Positions 1 to 6,142 of a DNA stretch of 6,298 bases are shown one piece after another. Numbering within the stretch: the stretch's first letter is position 1; each line of letters opens with the position of its first letter. Source of the DNA: Bryobacteraceae bacterium (GTDB taxonomy: Bacteria > Acidobacteriota > Terriglobia > Bryobacterales > Bryobacteraceae); assembly GCA_025929455.1 (NCBI GenBank), contig JAICMB010000204.1:1-6298 (forward strand). Reading direction: 5' to 3'. Both the position numbers and the translations under genes were made by a program. Under the pieces are notes generated by a model, which had not been told where the DNA came from, did no database searches, and saw only the letters and a program-made list of their open reading frames with translations.

Positions 1-1
1 C

Positions 2-223
2 GGCGACGGCTACGTCGAGATCGAGGAAGTGCGCAAGGCGGGCGGCGTAACGGTGGGCGTGGCGACGCTCGAGCCCGATTGCCAGGAGATCGACGACTGG
101 AAGCGCCGGCGGCTAATCGGCGTGGGCGCGGATTTTATCGTGCCGAATTTCCTGTGCGCGCCGGAGCTGTGCGCCATTCTGTTTGAGACGGCGGCGGATG
201 CAGTCGAAGTACCCGGTATTTGA
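2..223 (+). CDS. HAD-superfamily hydrolase (phosphatase), C-terminal end only
   Basis: The frame is open from the left edge and ends at TGA 221-223, so this is the last 73 residues of a protein that starts outside the window. The first visible residues read GDGYVEI, followed by a lysine-containing helix and the strand GGVTVGVAT. This matches HAD motif IV (a GD pair plus a downstream acidic residue that holds magnesium) and the Rossmann strand after it. Next come the segment WKRRRLIGVGADFIVPNF and a short C-terminal helix, as in HAD phosphatases where the final GAD-V-P strand closes the core. The nucleophile Asp (motif I) and motif II are outside, so substrate and catalytic competence cannot be judged. 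A phosphatase acting on a cytoplasmic phosphosugar would fit its neighbours, but that is inference. Its last 26 bp overlap the next gene. A GTG at 29 could be mistaken for a start, but it lies inside the conserved motif region and is not a plausible one. Confidence 0.72.
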   Translation, partial: GDGYVEIEEVRKAGGVTVGVATLEPDCQEIDDWKRRRLIGVGADFIVPNFLCAPELCAILFETAADAVEVPGI

Positions 224-1187
224 CCGGTCGCGGCTGCATATACAGCCGCTGGCTGCGCGCGAACACAACCTGCATATAGGGAATTGGCTGGCGCTTGGGG
301 ACGAGACGCCGCCGTTTGAGCACCGCGATCTTGAAACGGTTGCGCGGCGGCTGCATGAAGCGAAGGCGCGCGGGGCGGCGCGAGTGCTGATCATGGGCGC
401 GCATCTGCTTCGCGCGGGCGTGAACCGCCACATTATCGATCTCGCCGAGCGCGGGCTGATCGATCACATCGCGATGAACGGCGCGGGCGCGATTCACGAT
501 TACGAATTGGCGCGCATCGGGGCGACGACGGAAAGTGTAGAGCGCTACATAAAGACGGGCGAGTTTGGGCTGTGGCGCGAGACGGGCGGGCTAAACGATC
601 TCGCGGCCGAGGCGGCGGGAGAGTCGCTGGGGCTTGGGGAGAATATCGGGCGCCGTATCGAGCAGAGTTCCTATCCGTATCGCGACCTGAGTGTGCTGGC
701 GGCGGCGTGGCGCTTGGGCGTCCCCGTGACGATACACGTGGGGCTGGGTTATGACATTACGCACGAGCATCCGAACTGCGACGGCGGGGCATGGGGCGCG
801 GCGAGCTATCGCGATTTTCTGATTTTCGCGCACACGCTGGAACAACTCGAAGGCGGCATTGTGCTCAGCTTCGGTTCGGCGATTATGGGGCCGGAGGTCT
901 ACCTGAAGGCGCTCGCGATGGTGCGGAACGTGGCGAGGCAGGAGGGACGGCGTGTTACGGATTTCTATACCGCCGTGTTCGACATTTGCCCGATTCGCGG
1001 GGATATTCATCATGAGTTGCCGAGGACGGATCCGGGGTATTATTTCCGGCCGCATAAGACCATGCTGGTGAGGACGGTAGCGGACGGGGGGCAGAGCTTT
1101 TATTTTGAGGGGAATCACCGGGCGACGTTTCCGGCGTTGTGGCGGGCGGCGGGCGGGCAGCAAGACTGCCTGCCTCACGGTGCGTGA
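198..1187 (+). CDS. Deoxyhypusine-synthase-like protein of unknown reaction
   Basis: A 329-residue protein without a signal peptide or membrane segments, so probably cytoplasmic. The stretch at residues 62-101 (a strand VLIMGAH, AGVNRHIIDLAERGLIDHIAMNG, then GAIHD) resembles the deoxyhypusine synthase pattern in which an 'AG-hr-ii--L---g-ID' helix leads to a 'TGA---HD' nucleotide-binding turn. Later conserved-looking blocks are VPVTIHVGLGYDITHEHPN (175-193), GGIVLSFGSAIMGPEV (219-234) and a C-terminal GNHRAT (305-310). True deoxyhypusine synthase uses NAD, spermidine and an active-site lysine to modify eIF5A. I see no clear equivalent of the lysine motif, and bacteria have no eIF5A, so a different reaction is likely, possibly still NAD-linked. 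I chose ATG 198; TTG 183 is in frame but would add an arginine-rich run. The start overlaps the HAD gene by 26 bp, and the stop is shared with the PfkB start (TGATG), implying co-translation. Family assignment is from memory of the pattern; function is unknown. Confidence 0.62.
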   Translation: MQSKYPVFDRSRLHIQPLAAREHNLHIGNWLALGDETPPFEHRDLETVARRLHEAKARGAARVLIMGAHLLRAGVNRHIIDLAERGLIDHIAMNGAGAIHDYELARIGATTESVERYIKTGEFGLWRETGGLNDLAAEAAGESLGLGENIGRRIEQSSYPYRDLSVLAAAWRLGVPVTIHVGLGYDITHEHPNCDGGAWGAASYRDFLIFAHTLEQLEGGIVLSFGSAIMGPEVYLKALAMVRNVARQEGRRVTDFYTAVFDICPIRGDIHHELPRTDPGYYFRPHKTMLVRTVADGGQSFYFEGNHRATFPALWRAAGGQQDCLPHGA

Positions 1188-2158
1188 TGGTGGTTGATCC
1201 GGTTCTGAGCGGGTTTCCACGGCTGTCCGCACTGGTGGTGGGCGACATTTGTCTGGATCGCTGGTGTACCTACGATCCGGCGTTGGCGGAGGCGTCGCGC
1301 GAGACCGGGATTCCGCGGACGGCGGTTGTTGGTGTGGAGACGACGCCCGGCGCCGGAGGAACGGTTGCGAACAACTTAGCGGCGTTGGGCATCGGGCGTG
1401 TAGCGGTGCTGGGCGCGACGGGAGATGACGGGCACGGCTATGAACTGCGGCAGGCGCTGGCGGTGCGCGGGATCTCGCACGAACTCTTGCTGCGGTCGCC
1501 GGCGATCCCGACGTTTACTTATACGAAGCTGCTGAATGCCGCTACGGGCGAGGAAGACTGTCCGCGGGTGGACTTCATTTCGCCGCGGCCCGCGCCGAGC
1601 GAAGTGGAGAGAGATCTGGTGCAACTGCTGCGCCGACATGCGGCGGAGTTCGATGTGATTCTGGTATCGGATCAGGCCGAGACGGACGCGGGCGGGATGG
1701 TGACGGCGGCGGTGCGCGATGAGCTCGCGGAGTTCGCGCGGGCGCACCCCGAAAAGACCGTGTGGGTGGATTCGCGGATGCGGCCGCACCTTTTTCGCGA
1801 TGTCATTGTGAAGCCGAACGATCAGGAAGCGGCGGCGGTTTGCGCGGCGCTGTTCGGCAAGACGGATTATGCGCGGCTGCGCGAGCATATCCACGCGCCG
1901 TACCTGTTTGTAACGCAGGGCGGCGATGGCGTGGTGATCGCCGGACCCGATGGGCTGGACCGCGTGCCGGCGCGAACGATCGCGAAGCCGGTGGATATCT
2001 GCGGAGCGGGCGATAGTTTCTCGGCTGGAGCCGCCGCGGCGCTGGCGATCACCCGCGACGCGAGGGCAGCGGCGGAGTTCGGCAACCTAGTGGCGTCCAT
2101 CACGATCATGAAGAAGGGCACGGGTACAGCCTCGCCGGAGGAAGTGCGGCGGGCATGA
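1187..2158 (+). CDS. PfkB-family sugar kinase, HldE (RfaE) kinase-domain-like
   Basis: This 323-residue cytoplasmic kinase transfers phosphate from ATP to a sugar or sugar phosphate. It opens with VVGDICLDRW (residues 17-26), the strand and paired aspartates that start HldE/RfaE-type members of the ribokinase family. Next comes PGAGGTVANNLAALG (54-68), the PfkB signature-1 region where glycines and asparagine contact the sugar. KPNDQEA (209-215), TQGGDG (243-248) and DICGAGDSFSAG (270-281) follow; the last is PfkB signature 2, with D276 as the expected catalytic base and GAG as the anion hole. HldE is a fusion of kinase and nucleotidyltransferase; here the protein ends after the kinase, so any adenylyltransferase must be a separate gene. 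The substrate is not determined: heptose 7-phosphate is a guess from similarity. ATG 1187 overlaps the previous stop as TGATG and no good Shine-Dalgarno precedes it, which fits translational coupling. An in-frame GTG at 1139 would only add a low-complexity tail. The stop overlaps the ROK start. Confidence 0.85.
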   Translation: MVVDPVLSGFPRLSALVVGDICLDRWCTYDPALAEASRETGIPRTAVVGVETTPGAGGTVANNLAALGIGRVAVLGATGDDGHGYELRQALAVRGISHELLLRSPAIPTFTYTKLLNAATGEEDCPRVDFISPRPAPSEVERDLVQLLRRHAAEFDVILVSDQAETDAGGMVTAAVRDELAEFARAHPEKTVWVDSRMRPHLFRDVIVKPNDQEAAAVCAALFGKTDYARLREHIHAPYLFVTQGGDGVVIAGPDGLDRVPARTIAKPVDICGAGDSFSAGAAAALAITRDARAAAEFGNLVASITIMKKGTGTASPEEVRRA

Positions 2159-3048
2159 AAACGCTCGCGATCGACATCGGCGGGACCAAGTTTACGCTGG
2201 CGCTGTTCGAGGGCGAGCGGATGGTGCGGCGCGAATCGCATGCGACCGATCGCGAGGGCGGGCGCGAGTGGATGCTGGAGCAGCTTGCGCGGCGCATTCA
2301 CGACTGGCGTTCACAAACTGCTTTTGACCGCTGCGGGATCGGATTTGGCGGCCCGGTGTCGTTTGCGCAACAGCGCGTGGTGGCTTCGACTCACGTGGGC
2401 GGCTGGAACGACTTCGATTTCTGCGGCTGGGTGCGCAAGGTCGCGGGCGTGGACGCGGTGATTGACAACGACGCGAACGCCGGCGCCCTCGGCGAAGCGG
2501 TATTCGGAGCGGGCCGCGGCTACCGGCCTCTGTTTTACATGACGCTGTCGACTGGCATCGGAGGCGGCATCGTGCTGCCGGACGGCGGCGTGCTGCGCGG
2601 AGCGGACTCGTACGCGGGTGAGATCGGGCACCTCACGATTCGACCAGATGGACCAGAGTGCTTGTGCGGAGCGCGGGGGTGTTTGGAGCGGATGTGCTGC
2701 GGGCTGTGGCTGGAGCGCGACTGGGGCAAGAGCGCGTGCGAGCTGATGCAGGACGAAGCGTTCGTGCGGCGGTATGTGGTGGACCTGGCGCTCGGGTTCA
2801 AAGCGGCGATTATGCTGCTGAACCCGGCGCGCATCGTCGTCGGCGGAGGAATCGCGAAAGCGGGCGAGCGGCTGTTCGGTCCGTTGCGCGAAGAACTCGG
2901 GAGACAGATCACGGCGTGGTCGCGCGCGCGTGTGGACGTGGTTCCAGCGGCGTTAGCAGACGACAGCGTACTCTGGGGCGCGCTGGCGCTGGCCGCCGGC
3001 CGCGATCAAATTGTCACATGCGAGTGTGCTGGCGCGTCCCAAACTTGA
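2155..3048 (+). CDS. ROK-family sugar kinase (glucokinase-like)
   Basis: A complete 297-residue ROK kinase, the usual length for the enzyme (not repressor) members, with no N-terminal DNA-binding helix-turn-helix. Visible motifs in order: DIGGTK (7-12, phosphate-1 loop), GFGGPV, IDNDANAGALGE (103-114) with D106 as the expected catalytic base, STGIGGG (132-138, phosphate-2/ATP loop), AGEIGH (154-159), and CLCGARGCLE (169-178). H159 with C169, C171 and C176 forms the ROK zinc site. E156, H159 and E178 correspond to residues that bind the hexose in glucokinase-type members. The expected reaction is ATP-dependent 6-phosphorylation of glucose or an N-acetylated hexose; the sequence alone does not separate these. 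ATG 2155 overlaps the PfkB stop as ATGA, and GGAGGAAG at 2137-2144 gives a good ribosome binding site 10 bases before the start. Two kinases of different folds side by side suggest two phosphorylation steps or two related sugars. Confidence 0.9.
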   Translation: MKTLAIDIGGTKFTLALFEGERMVRRESHATDREGGREWMLEQLARRIHDWRSQTAFDRCGIGFGGPVSFAQQRVVASTHVGGWNDFDFCGWVRKVAGVDAVIDNDANAGALGEAVFGAGRGYRPLFYMTLSTGIGGGIVLPDGGVLRGADSYAGEIGHLTIRPDGPECLCGARGCLERMCCGLWLERDWGKSACELMQDEAFVRRYVVDLALGFKAAIMLLNPARIVVGGGIAKAGERLFGPLREELGRQITAWSRARVDVVPAALADDSVLWGALALAAGRDQIVTCECAGASQT

Positions 3049-3054
3049 AAGGAG
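3049..3054 (+). promoter_or_regulatory. Strong Shine-Dalgarno for the BON-domain gene
   Basis: AAGGAG lies directly after the TGA of the ROK gene and four bases before ATG 3059. It decides the start: the in-frame ATG at 3011 lies inside the ROK gene, has no such site and would place 16 non-signal residues before a clear signal peptide. It is the best ribosome binding site in the + strand cluster. Confidence 0.8.
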
Positions 3055-3058
3055 TTTT

Positions 3059-3580
3059 ATGCGCAAGCTCGTTCTTCCCCTCCTCATCGCCACCGCGCTT
3101 TGTCTACCCACGTGGGCGGACAAGAATGACGTCCCTGGGGGACATATCACTCAGGAGGTTCACCATCAGCTCGTCATGCTGCCGTTTTATTCCGTTTTCG
3201 ACAACCTTGCATACAAGGTGAACGGAAGTACGGTCACACTGTTGGGACAAGTGACGCGTCCGACGCTCAAGTCCGATGCCGAACGCGCCGTCAAAAGCAT
3301 TGAAGGCGTCAACAACGTGGTCAACGATATCGAAGTGCTGCCGGTGTCGCCCATGGACGATCAGATCCGCCGCGCAGTGTACCGGGCCATCTACTCCAAG
3401 CCGGGGCTCGACATGTATGCGATGCGCGCGGTGCCGACCATTCACATTATTGTGAAGAACGGGCACGTGACGCTCACGGGTGCGGTTGCGAACCAGGGCG
3501 ACAAAACGCGCGCGGGTATTGCGGCGAAAGGCGTGCCGAATGTGTTTTCGGTGACGAACGATTTAAGGGTGGCGCCGTGA
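3059..3580 (+). CDS. Secreted protein with two BON domains (OsmY-like)
   Basis: A 173-residue protein. Residues 1-20 form a Sec signal peptide: RK at 2-3, the hydrophobic core LVLPLLIATALCL, and a TWA cleavage site before D21. The mature protein should lie in the periplasm. Two BON repeats follow, about 30-93 and 99-171. Each has the helix, the strand V-VNGSTVTLLGQV or IIVKNGHVTLTGAV with the hallmark glycine (G63, G141), a helix, and a closing strand NVVNDIEV or SVTNDLRV. BON domains are known in OsmY-type stress proteins and outer-membrane or secretin-associated proteins, and are thought to bind phospholipid or carbohydrate; no enzyme activity is expected. There is no lipobox cysteine at the cleavage site, so it is probably soluble. 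It starts 10 bp after the ROK stop and could be co-transcribed, but its strong ribosome binding site and envelope location set it apart from the four cytoplasmic enzymes. A functional link to them is not shown. Confidence 0.88.
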   Translation: MRKLVLPLLIATALCLPTWADKNDVPGGHITQEVHHQLVMLPFYSVFDNLAYKVNGSTVTLLGQVTRPTLKSDAERAVKSIEGVNNVVNDIEVLPVSPMDDQIRRAVYRAIYSKPGLDMYAMRAVPTIHIIVKNGHVTLTGAVANQGDKTRAGIAAKGVPNVFSVTNDLRVAP

Positions 3581-3594
3581 CCGGTTCGAACCGG
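3581..3594. repeat. Perfect 14-bp palindrome after the BON gene
   Basis: CCGGTTCGAACCGG is identical to its own reverse complement and begins at the base after the BON gene's stop codon. There is no loop and no following T-run, so it is not a standard intrinsic terminator. It could be an operator-like dyad or part of a bidirectional transcript end, or it may be chance. The sequence shows the symmetry only. Confidence 0.5.
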
Positions 3595-3604
3595 CTCCAA
3601 GTTG

Positions 3605-3631
3605 AAAACGTGCCCTACTCGGGAGAGGGCA
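3605..3631 (-). terminator. Possible intrinsic terminator of the DUF2461 transcript
   Basis: On the - strand, TGCCCT at 3631-3626 pairs with AGGGCA at 3616-3611. Two more inner pairs close on a CCCG loop, with one bulged base. The hairpin is followed by CG and then TTTT (3608-3605). It begins 20 bases past the stop of the DUF2461 gene. The T-run is short, so termination would be weak. Read on the + strand, the same hairpin is not followed by a T-run. Confidence 0.4.
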
Positions 3632-3651
3632 GCCGGCAGAGACTGGCCGCC

Positions 3652-4344
3652 CTACGGCAATACTGCCGGACGCTTTTGCGGTAGAGCTTCGTTCAGAAAT
3701 TCAATAAACGCGAGCATGGCGCGGAAGTGCGTGAGGATGGTGGCGCGCAGGTCCGGCGTGCATGCGACGGCGCTGTCCACGGTGGCGTCGAGAATCCAAT
3801 CCTTCATTCGAATTAGGTCGATGGCGGGGTGATCCGGCGCAAAGCCTTTGGGCGCGCGTGAGAGCTGTGCGCCGGTAACGCCGCTGAACAGCGTGCCGAT
3901 CTGTCTGGCGGCAAGAATCCGCCGTAAGCGGGCTTGGTTTTGCGCGATGTGTTCGCGGACGGCGAGCGTGGTTTCGCGCTCGGGGTGGTACAGTCCTCCC
4001 GCGATCTCCAGTTCCTTTGCAGAAAACGAGAAATACAGGCCGGCTTTGCCGGATTTAGAGCCGCCTTTCGCGAAGACGGCGGCGATGTTCGTTTTGTACG
4101 GGCGCTTGTCCGGCGAGAAGCGGGTATCGCGGTAGATGCGGAAGACGGCATTGCGCGGCTCAGTGATGTAGTGCGGCGCGAACTCGGCGAGGCCGGCATT
4201 CAACGACTCGATTAGTTCGAGCATCGGGTCGCGGACCAGACGCTCGTACTGCTCTTTGCGCGGCTGGAACCACTCTCGACGGTTGTTGCGCTCGAGCGCG
4301 CGCAGGAAACGGACCGCTTCGGGTGAGAAATGAGGGGCCGTCAT
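3652..4344 (-). CDS. DUF2461 (TIGR02453) family protein
   Basis: A 230-residue cytoplasmic protein matching the DUF2461 family over its whole length, which is the normal family length. Recognisable blocks are the N-terminal FLRALERNNRREWF (13-26), where a fixed W-F follows an 'NN-REW' pattern; the most conserved block, FRIYRDTRFSPDKRPYKT (68-85); the strand region GLYFSF and GGLYHPE (102-122); and LSRAPKGFAPDHPAIDLIR with MKDW after it (161-183). The biochemical role of the family is not established as far as I know, so none is assigned. ATG 4344 overlaps the stop of the upstream hypothetical gene as ATGA on the - strand, with no clear ribosome binding site, so translation is probably coupled to that gene. 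It ends at TAG 3654-3652, facing the BON gene across a 71-bp gap. Confidence 0.9.
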   Translation of the reverse strand: MTAPHFSPEAVRFLRALERNNRREWFQPRKEQYERLVRDPMLELIESLNAGLAEFAPHYITEPRNAVFRIYRDTRFSPDKRPYKTNIAAVFAKGGSKSGKAGLYFSFSAKELEIAGGLYHPERETTLAVREHIAQNQARLRRILAARQIGTLFSGVTGAQLSRAPKGFAPDHPAIDLIRMKDWILDATVDSAVACTPDLRATILTHFRAMLAFIEFLNEALPQKRPAVLP

Positions 4345-4754
4345 GCCGGTTTGAGGTCTGGGGCGTGCGGCACTTCGGCCATGGCTTCGCGGCTCACGAC
4401 CGGTTGCGCTTGCGCATTTTGCAACGGTTGTTCGTAAGCGTTTGAAAATACTTGCACATCCGCGCGCGCGGCGGCGATTTGTTTTAACTTTTGGAGGGCG
4501 CGGTAGAAGGCACGCTCGGCAGCGGTGGCGTCGCGCAGAACGTTCGCGAGGGCGTCACCAGGCTTGCTGAGCATGTAAGCCGCGATGCGCTGGTCGGGGG
4601 TCGCGGGTTTAGCGTCGTCGCCAGCAGCTATGAGGGCCATCAGCGCGGCTTCGAGACCATAGGCGCGCTGCGTGTACCCCTGCGATTCGGCGGCGTCCTC
4701 GTGCGGGAGGACGAGCTGGGCGGACAGGCCAGGCACGGCGGTGTGATGGCTCAT
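4341..4754 (-). CDS. Hypothetical protein, possibly an internally shortened member of an acidobacterial family
   Basis: A 137-residue protein without signal peptide or membrane segments. Two ends look familiar. Near the N-terminus, GLSAQLVLPHEDAAE (about 9-23) resembles the 'HGLTA--VLPGED' start of a large family of uncharacterised acidobacterial and planctomycete proteins. Near the middle, ATAAERAFYRALQKLKQI resembles the 'ERAFYRALR-L' helix found toward the end of the same proteins. Those relatives usually carry a longer middle section with a WRL-R type helix; here that part is short and replaced by an alanine-rich stretch, so this may be a reduced or degenerate copy. The comparison is from memory and not confirmed. 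The C-terminal 35 residues are polar and low in complexity. The start at ATG 4754 has only a weak GAGAG-type site upstream. The stop overlaps the DUF2461 start by 4 bp, which supports it being translated. Function unknown. Confidence 0.6.
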   Translation of the reverse strand: MSHHTAVPGLSAQLVLPHEDAAESQGYTQRAYGLEAALMALIAAGDDAKPATPDQRIAAYMLSKPGDALANVLRDATAAERAFYRALQKLKQIAAARADVQVFSNAYEQPLQNAQAQPVVSREAMAEVPHAPDLKPA

Positions 4755-4868
4755 CTCGCTCTCACGGTATCAAGGCGAGGTCTGCAAAACGAACTATGCA
4801 ACCGCGCGTTTGGCTGTAAGTGGCTGAACACGTAGAGGAAAGAGATGGCCTCATTTCGTCACTCACCA

Positions 4869-4889
4869 GCGCGGCACTGATGCCGGCGC
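4869..4889 (-). terminator. Hairpin just after the membrane acetyltransferase gene (weak terminator candidate)
   Basis: GCGC and GGCA on one side pair with TGCC and GCGC on the other around a TCAG loop (CTGA on the + strand), with one bulged base. On the - strand it begins two bases after the gene's stop codon at 4892. No T-run follows, so it may slow or protect the transcript end rather than end transcription alone. The rest of the 137-bp gap (4755-4891) shows no promoter or RNA gene that I can support. Confidence 0.3.
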
Positions 4890-4891
4890 GA

Positions 4892-6142
4892 TCAGAGATA
4901 GCTGAGCCACGGATCGCTGCGGCGCTGCTTCAGCGCAGCGAACCAGCGGCAAAGCGGATAGAGGGCGATCACGACGGACGCCCATAGAAGGTAGATTATT
5001 GGCAGGGGTAATCCCCATCCTGGCGGCGGCGTGATCGGAAACTGGGTTATCGTAGGCGACTCGAACATCCAGTGCACCTGTCCGTACCGTATGCCGCACA
5101 CAGCGACGGCGAGCAGATGAATCAGCGGCATGTGCAGCAAGTAGTAGAACATCGGTACTCTGCCGAAGACCAATGCCGGGCCAAGGAACTCGGGTGTCCC
5201 GCGGTCGACAGCCCATAAGAAAAGTAGCGCGGGACCGAGCGTCATTAGAAGGAACAACAGGGACGGGGGATACTTGGTGGTGTTCAGAAACGACAGCACC
5301 GTGAAAGCGGCGCGTTTCTGCGCAGCCCAGCGAACCGGATCGCCATACATATCGATGGCGCGAATCGCTATGAACGCCATCACAGCCAGTACCCCGGTGC
5401 GCAACAGGAACGCGCGCCGGCGTTGCGGCGTCCAGGCATAGATCTGTCCGAGGCCGTATCCCACGGCCGTAACTCCAACCCACGGAATCAGCGGATAGGC
5501 TACGAAAACGGAGGCTTGAGGATTGGCCGCGATGAAATTGGGAGCGTGCAAAATTGTCCAGAGCGGGTTGGAGGATCGAACCGGGTCGAGCAGACTATGC
5601 CCGGCGATCGTCACGATGCCGAAAACGGTAATAACTGAGGCGGGCAGATAAACCAGGGCCGAAAGAACGATCATCGCCCATCCGAGCGCCCAGAGCACAT
5701 TCAAGACGGTCAGGTGATAGTCGAAGTTGAATTGAAACGCGAAGCAGCGGAAAAGTGTTAACTCCAGAAAGATCAACCAGAGGCCGCGAGTGAACAGAAA
5801 GTAAGATAACTCGCGCCTGGATTTTCGGCGCAGCGAGAGATAGGCGCCGGTTCCGGTGAGCAGAAAGAAGACCGGCGCGCAGAAATACGTGATCCAGCGC
5901 GTCAGGAAGAGCGGGATGCTGGTCTGCGACAGGTCGGTCGGGCTGATGGCGGTGTTACCGAGAAAGTCGCGAGTATGATCGAGCGCCATGAGGATCATGA
6001 CCGCGCCACGCAGGAGATCGATGGACTCGAGGCGGCCGCGGCCGGAGGGGAGCGCATTGACCCCGCCGTGCTGAGATTCGCGCTCACCTGTGTCCTGGCC
6101 CGCTGTCGCGGCCAGAGCTTTTGTGGCGGAAACGTTGTGCAT
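4892..6142 (-). CDS. Multi-pass membrane protein, heparan-alpha-glucosaminide N-acetyltransferase-like (DUF1624)
   Basis: A 416-residue integral membrane protein. Residues 1-38 are polar and probably cytoplasmic. The protein then enters the family signature LESIDLLRGAVMILMALDH (38-56) followed by TRDFLG, with D42, R45-G46, D55-H56 and R58-D59 as key positions. This 'DLLRG ... M-LDH-RD' pattern is typical of the bacterial DUF1624/HGSNAT_cat group, which is related to human HGSNAT and more loosely to acyltransferase-3 proteins. About ten further hydrophobic segments follow, for example WITYFCAPVFFLLTGTGAYL, FVAYPLIPWVGVTAVGYGLG, PSLLFLLMTLGPALLFLWA and MFYYLLHMPLIHLLAVAV. Family members are thought to move acetyl groups across the membrane onto sugars, but the acceptor here is unknown and many bacterial members are uncharacterised. 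The 38-residue leader is longer than needed, yet no better in-frame start precedes the signature. ATG 6142 has only a weak GGAAAA site upstream. The gene stands alone: 137 bp separate it from the next - strand gene. Confidence 0.85.
   Translation of the reverse strand: MHNVSATKALAATAGQDTGERESQHGGVNALPSGRGRLESIDLLRGAVMILMALDHTRDFLGNTAISPTDLSQTSIPLFLTRWITYFCAPVFFLLTGTGAYLSLRRKSRRELSYFLFTRGLWLIFLELTLFRCFAFQFNFDYHLTVLNVLWALGWAMIVLSALVYLPASVITVFGIVTIAGHSLLDPVRSSNPLWTILHAPNFIAANPQASVFVAYPLIPWVGVTAVGYGLGQIYAWTPQRRRAFLLRTGVLAVMAFIAIRAIDMYGDPVRWAAQKRAAFTVLSFLNTTKYPPSLLFLLMTLGPALLFLWAVDRGTPEFLGPALVFGRVPMFYYLLHMPLIHLLAVAVCGIRYGQVHWMFESPTITQFPITPPPGWGLPLPIIYLLWASVVIALYPLCRWFAALKQRRSDPWLSYL

Noticed and set aside
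591..1232. 213-residue open frame on the - strand across the DHS-like gene
   Set aside because: It is antisense to a gene with conserved motifs; its translation is arginine- and proline-rich, as expected for a shadow in GC-rich DNA.
1376..1894. 172-residue open frame on the - strand inside the PfkB gene
   Set aside because: Arg/His/Gln-rich composition and fully opposite a clear PfkB kinase.
2658..3221. 187-residue + strand frame spanning the end of the ROK gene and start of the BON gene
   Set aside because: It crosses two well-supported genes in another frame and has no recognisable motifs.
3581..3594. Palindrome considered as the BON gene's intrinsic terminator
   Set aside because: No loop beyond the dyad centre and no T-run follows on either strand; kept as a repeat only.
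3602..3832. 76-residue + strand frame after the BON gene
   Set aside because: Mostly antisense to the DUF2461 gene, with no ribosome binding site and an Arg/Ser-rich translation.
4755..4891. Search for a tRNA, small RNA or riboswitch in the gap between the two - strand genes
   Set aside because: No cloverleaf or conserved riboswitch element seen; only the short hairpin next to the stop codon is supportable.
4863..5483. 206-residue open frame on the - strand overlapping the membrane acetyltransferase
   Set aside because: The acetyltransferase frame has the family signature and membrane segments; this alternative has none and starts inside it.
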